This document shows positions 63,030-64,000 of a DNA stretch of 64,000 nt, piece after piece. The notes beneath the pieces were generated by a model. That model was not told the origin of the DNA. It made no database searches and saw only the letters and a list, made by a program, of their open reading frames with translations. The position numbers were made by a program, and so were the translations under genes. The number at the start of each line of letters is the position of its first letter. Within the stretch, counting starts at the first letter, position 1. The DNA comes from Mycolicibacterium psychrotolerans (GTDB lineage: Bacteria > Actinomycetota > Actinomycetes > Mycobacteriales > Mycobacteriaceae), in the NCBI RefSeq assembly GCF_010729305.1, contig NZ_AP022574.1, positions 3,596,001 through 3,660,000 on the forward strand. The letters are read 5' to 3'.

Positions 63030-63332
63030 TCACGGGATCGGGTCGTGGACGGTGACGAGCTTGGTGCCGTCGGGGAAGGTGGCTTCGACCTGGACGTCGT
63101 GCAGCATCTCGGGGATACCGTCCATCACCTCGTCGCGGCCGAGCACCGCGCGGCCGCTGACCATCAGCTCGGCCACGGTCCGGCCGTCCCGGGCTCCCTC
63201 GAGGATGTGGTCGGTGATCACCGCGACGGCCTCGGGATGGTTGAGCCGCAGGCCGCGGGCCTGCCTGCGGCGGGCCAGTTCGGCCGCATACGAGATCAGC
63301 AGCCGTTCCTGTTCATGCGGGGTCAGGCGCAT
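63030..63332 (-). CDS. ureA: Urease gamma subunit
   Basis: 100 residues, the standard gamma length. MRLTPHEQERLLISYAAELA, GLRLNHPEAVAVITDHILEGARDG, VAELMVSGRAVLGRDEVMDGI and VQVEATFPDGTKLVTVHDPI are near-invariant. ATG at 63332 gives the family start; the upstream ATG at 63350 is unlikely. First gene of the urease operon; no obvious GlnR box was found in the 51-bp gap to the next gene. Confidence 0.95.
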   Translation of the reverse strand: MRLTPHEQERLLISYAAELARRRQARGLRLNHPEAVAVITDHILEGARDGRTVAELMVSGRAVLGRDEVMDGIPEMLHDVQVEATFPDGTKLVTVHDPIP

Positions 63333-63383
63333 AGTGGGCGATCCTGCCACGCCGCGCGACAGTCAGCAGCGCACGCGCGTGCG

Positions 63384-63785
63384 CTACTCCTCGGGCAGGT
63401 TCTGCAGCCGGACCTGACCGCGGGCCACCAGCCGGTCGGACGCGTCGGTGAGGGTCACCAGCCACAACTGCTGGCGGCGGCCGCGGTGAATCGGCGTGGA
63501 CGTCGCGGTCACGGTGCCGGTCTTGATCGCGCGCAGGAAGTCGGTGTTGTTGTTGACGCCGACGACGTGGCCGCCCCCGTTTTGGGAGAGCCACACCTGG
63601 CCCGAGACGCTGGCCATGCTCTCGATCACCGCGCAGTAGACGCCGCCGTGCACGATTCCCCAGGGCTGCAACAGCTTCTCGGTGATCTCCAGCGTGGCGC
63701 GTCCGCCGTCGGGGCTCATGTCGAGATAGGTGAGGCCCAGTTCTTTGTCGAAGCCGCCGCCGACTCCATCGGGAAGATCAGTCAC
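63384..63785 (-). CDS. Hotdog-fold thioesterase (Rv1847-like)
   Basis: 133 residues of the PaaI-type hotdog family: GLTYLDMSPDGGRATLEITEKLLQPWGIVHGGVYCAVIESMASV carries the HGG motif and following Glu of the active site, then GGHVVGVNNNTDFLRAIKTGTV and IHRGRRQQLWLV. Hydrolyses an acyl-CoA or aryl-CoA in the cytoplasm; the substrate is unknown. Position next to ureA matches M. tuberculosis Rv1847. It lies 51 bp upstream of ureA on the same strand and could be co-transcribed with urease. Confidence 0.88.
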   Translation of the reverse strand: MTDLPDGVGGGFDKELGLTYLDMSPDGGRATLEITEKLLQPWGIVHGGVYCAVIESMASVSGQVWLSQNGGGHVVGVNNNTDFLRAIKTGTVTATSTPIHRGRRQQLWLVTLTDASDRLVARGQVRLQNLPEE

Positions 63786-63826
63786 GGATCGTGTCTACAC
63801 GTATGCCGTCGTGCCCCGAAAAGGGG

Positions 63827-63860
63827 GGACGGGCCCCACGCGGGAGCGTGGGGCCCGTCC
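63827..63860. terminator. Very strong stem-loop near the right edge
   Basis: GGACGGGCCCCACGC (63827-63841) pairs perfectly over 15 bp with GCGTGGGGCCCGTCC (63846-63860) around a GGGA loop. On the minus strand the stem is followed by a C-run and TTTT, so it best terminates leftward transcription from a gene right of the window, 40 bp before the thioesterase start. Confidence 0.82.
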
Positions 63861-63955
63861 TTCGGTCGGACCGGGGGTCTCTGCAGCCCTCAGGACTCCG
63901 GCGCGGTCCGGTGGTTCTCGGCGGTTCTCCGTGGTGCGATGGCCGCTCCATAAAT

Positions 63956-63974
63956 ATAGGCAAGGCTGCCCTAA
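63956..63974. promoter_or_regulatory. IdeR box candidate at the window edge
   Basis: ATAGGCAAGGCTGCCCTAA matches the recalled IdeR consensus TTAGGTTAGGCTAACCTAA at 14 of 19 positions with both TAGG and CCTAA ends. It lies in an AT-rich patch and probably controls a gene beyond the right edge. Confidence 0.5.
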
Positions 63975-64000
63975 TAGAGCAAGGGCTTCCCCGCATTCGG

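Noticed and set aside
1..64000. CRISPR array or toxin-antitoxin/defence cluster
   Set aside because: No regularly spaced repeats were seen. The tandem repeats found are the protein-coding apa units and two short stop-codon duplications. The HicB-like gene has no HicA partner.

Overview
The window is high-GC actinobacterial DNA, almost certainly a fast-growing Mycobacterium (Mycolicibacterium). The marker genes are an antigen-85 mycolyltransferase, the Ala/Pro-rich secreted protein Apa, GlnA3, BfrA, a LexA-controlled DUF222-HNH (13E12-type) protein, type II NADH dehydrogenase and an actinobacterial ureABCFGD cluster. From memory, several blocks match M. tuberculosis Rv1847 to Rv1886 (ureA-D, ndh, Rv1855c, Rv1856c, apa, Rv1861, Rv1866, Rv1867, bfrA, glnA3, fbpB). 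Here they are interleaved with lon and xfp, genes that in my memory M. tuberculosis lacks (lon) or does not carry at this locus (xfp), which points to an environmental relative.

Layout. 0-4.3 kb: 3' part of a cytochrome P450, a membrane/coiled-coil protein, a small exported protein, an MgtA-type mannosyltransferase and a Tat-exported dienelactone hydrolase. 4.4-15.3 kb: an operon of two N-acyl-D-amino-acid-deacylase-type amidohydrolases with a small limonene-epoxide-hydrolase/SnoaL-fold gene between them. This operon is split by a 6.87-kb island (6543-13409). 15.3-21 kb: ArsR/SRPBCC pair, glnA3, CMD protein, bfrA with a putative iron box, a two-repeat protein of unknown function, bfd-like ferredoxin, enoyl-CoA hydratase and EthD protein. 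21-26.6 kb: FUSC membrane protein, TetR/FAD-monooxygenase pair and the SOS-boxed HNH protein. 26.6-31.5 kb: a predicted biuret/allophanate (ureide) catabolic operon with GntR regulator, operator and NCS2-type permease. 31.5-45.3 kb: TPR protein, deaminase, GH13 protein, antigen 85, a GNAT-AAA+ fusion, SDR, lon with a HAIR-like box, DNA-repair-like HhH protein, lipoprotein and malate dehydrogenase. 45-54.3 kb: thiolase-like protein plus double CoA-transferase, phosphoketolase, CPBP protease, TetR/SDR pair. 54.3-64 kb: apa, SDR, F420 enzyme, ndh, urease and hotdog thioesterase.

The most remarkable object is the island. A 25-bp perfect repeat (6543-6567 and 13385-13409) marks its ends inside a protein-coding gene, not a tRNA. 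The left end supplies a same-length, diverged replacement for the last 36 codons of the disrupted gene, so the target gene stays intact, while the original 3' end remains as a remnant at the right end. The island carries a tyrosine integrase, a 0.75-kb non-coding segment with a 24-bp perfect palindrome, a tightly overlapping run of small genes (two zinc-ribbon-like, one HicB-like, one WhiB-family), a scaffold-like protein, an HK97-type major capsid protein and a possible small terminase. It has no portal, large terminase, protease or tail genes. I read it as a capsid-encoding phage satellite or phage-inducible-island-like element. A decayed prophage is the main alternative.

Nitrogen metabolism links two distant parts of the window: biuret hydrolase plus allophanate hydrolase would release ammonia from ureides, and urease at the far end would do so from urea. 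All assignments are from reading the sequence and recalled family knowledge. No database search was run.
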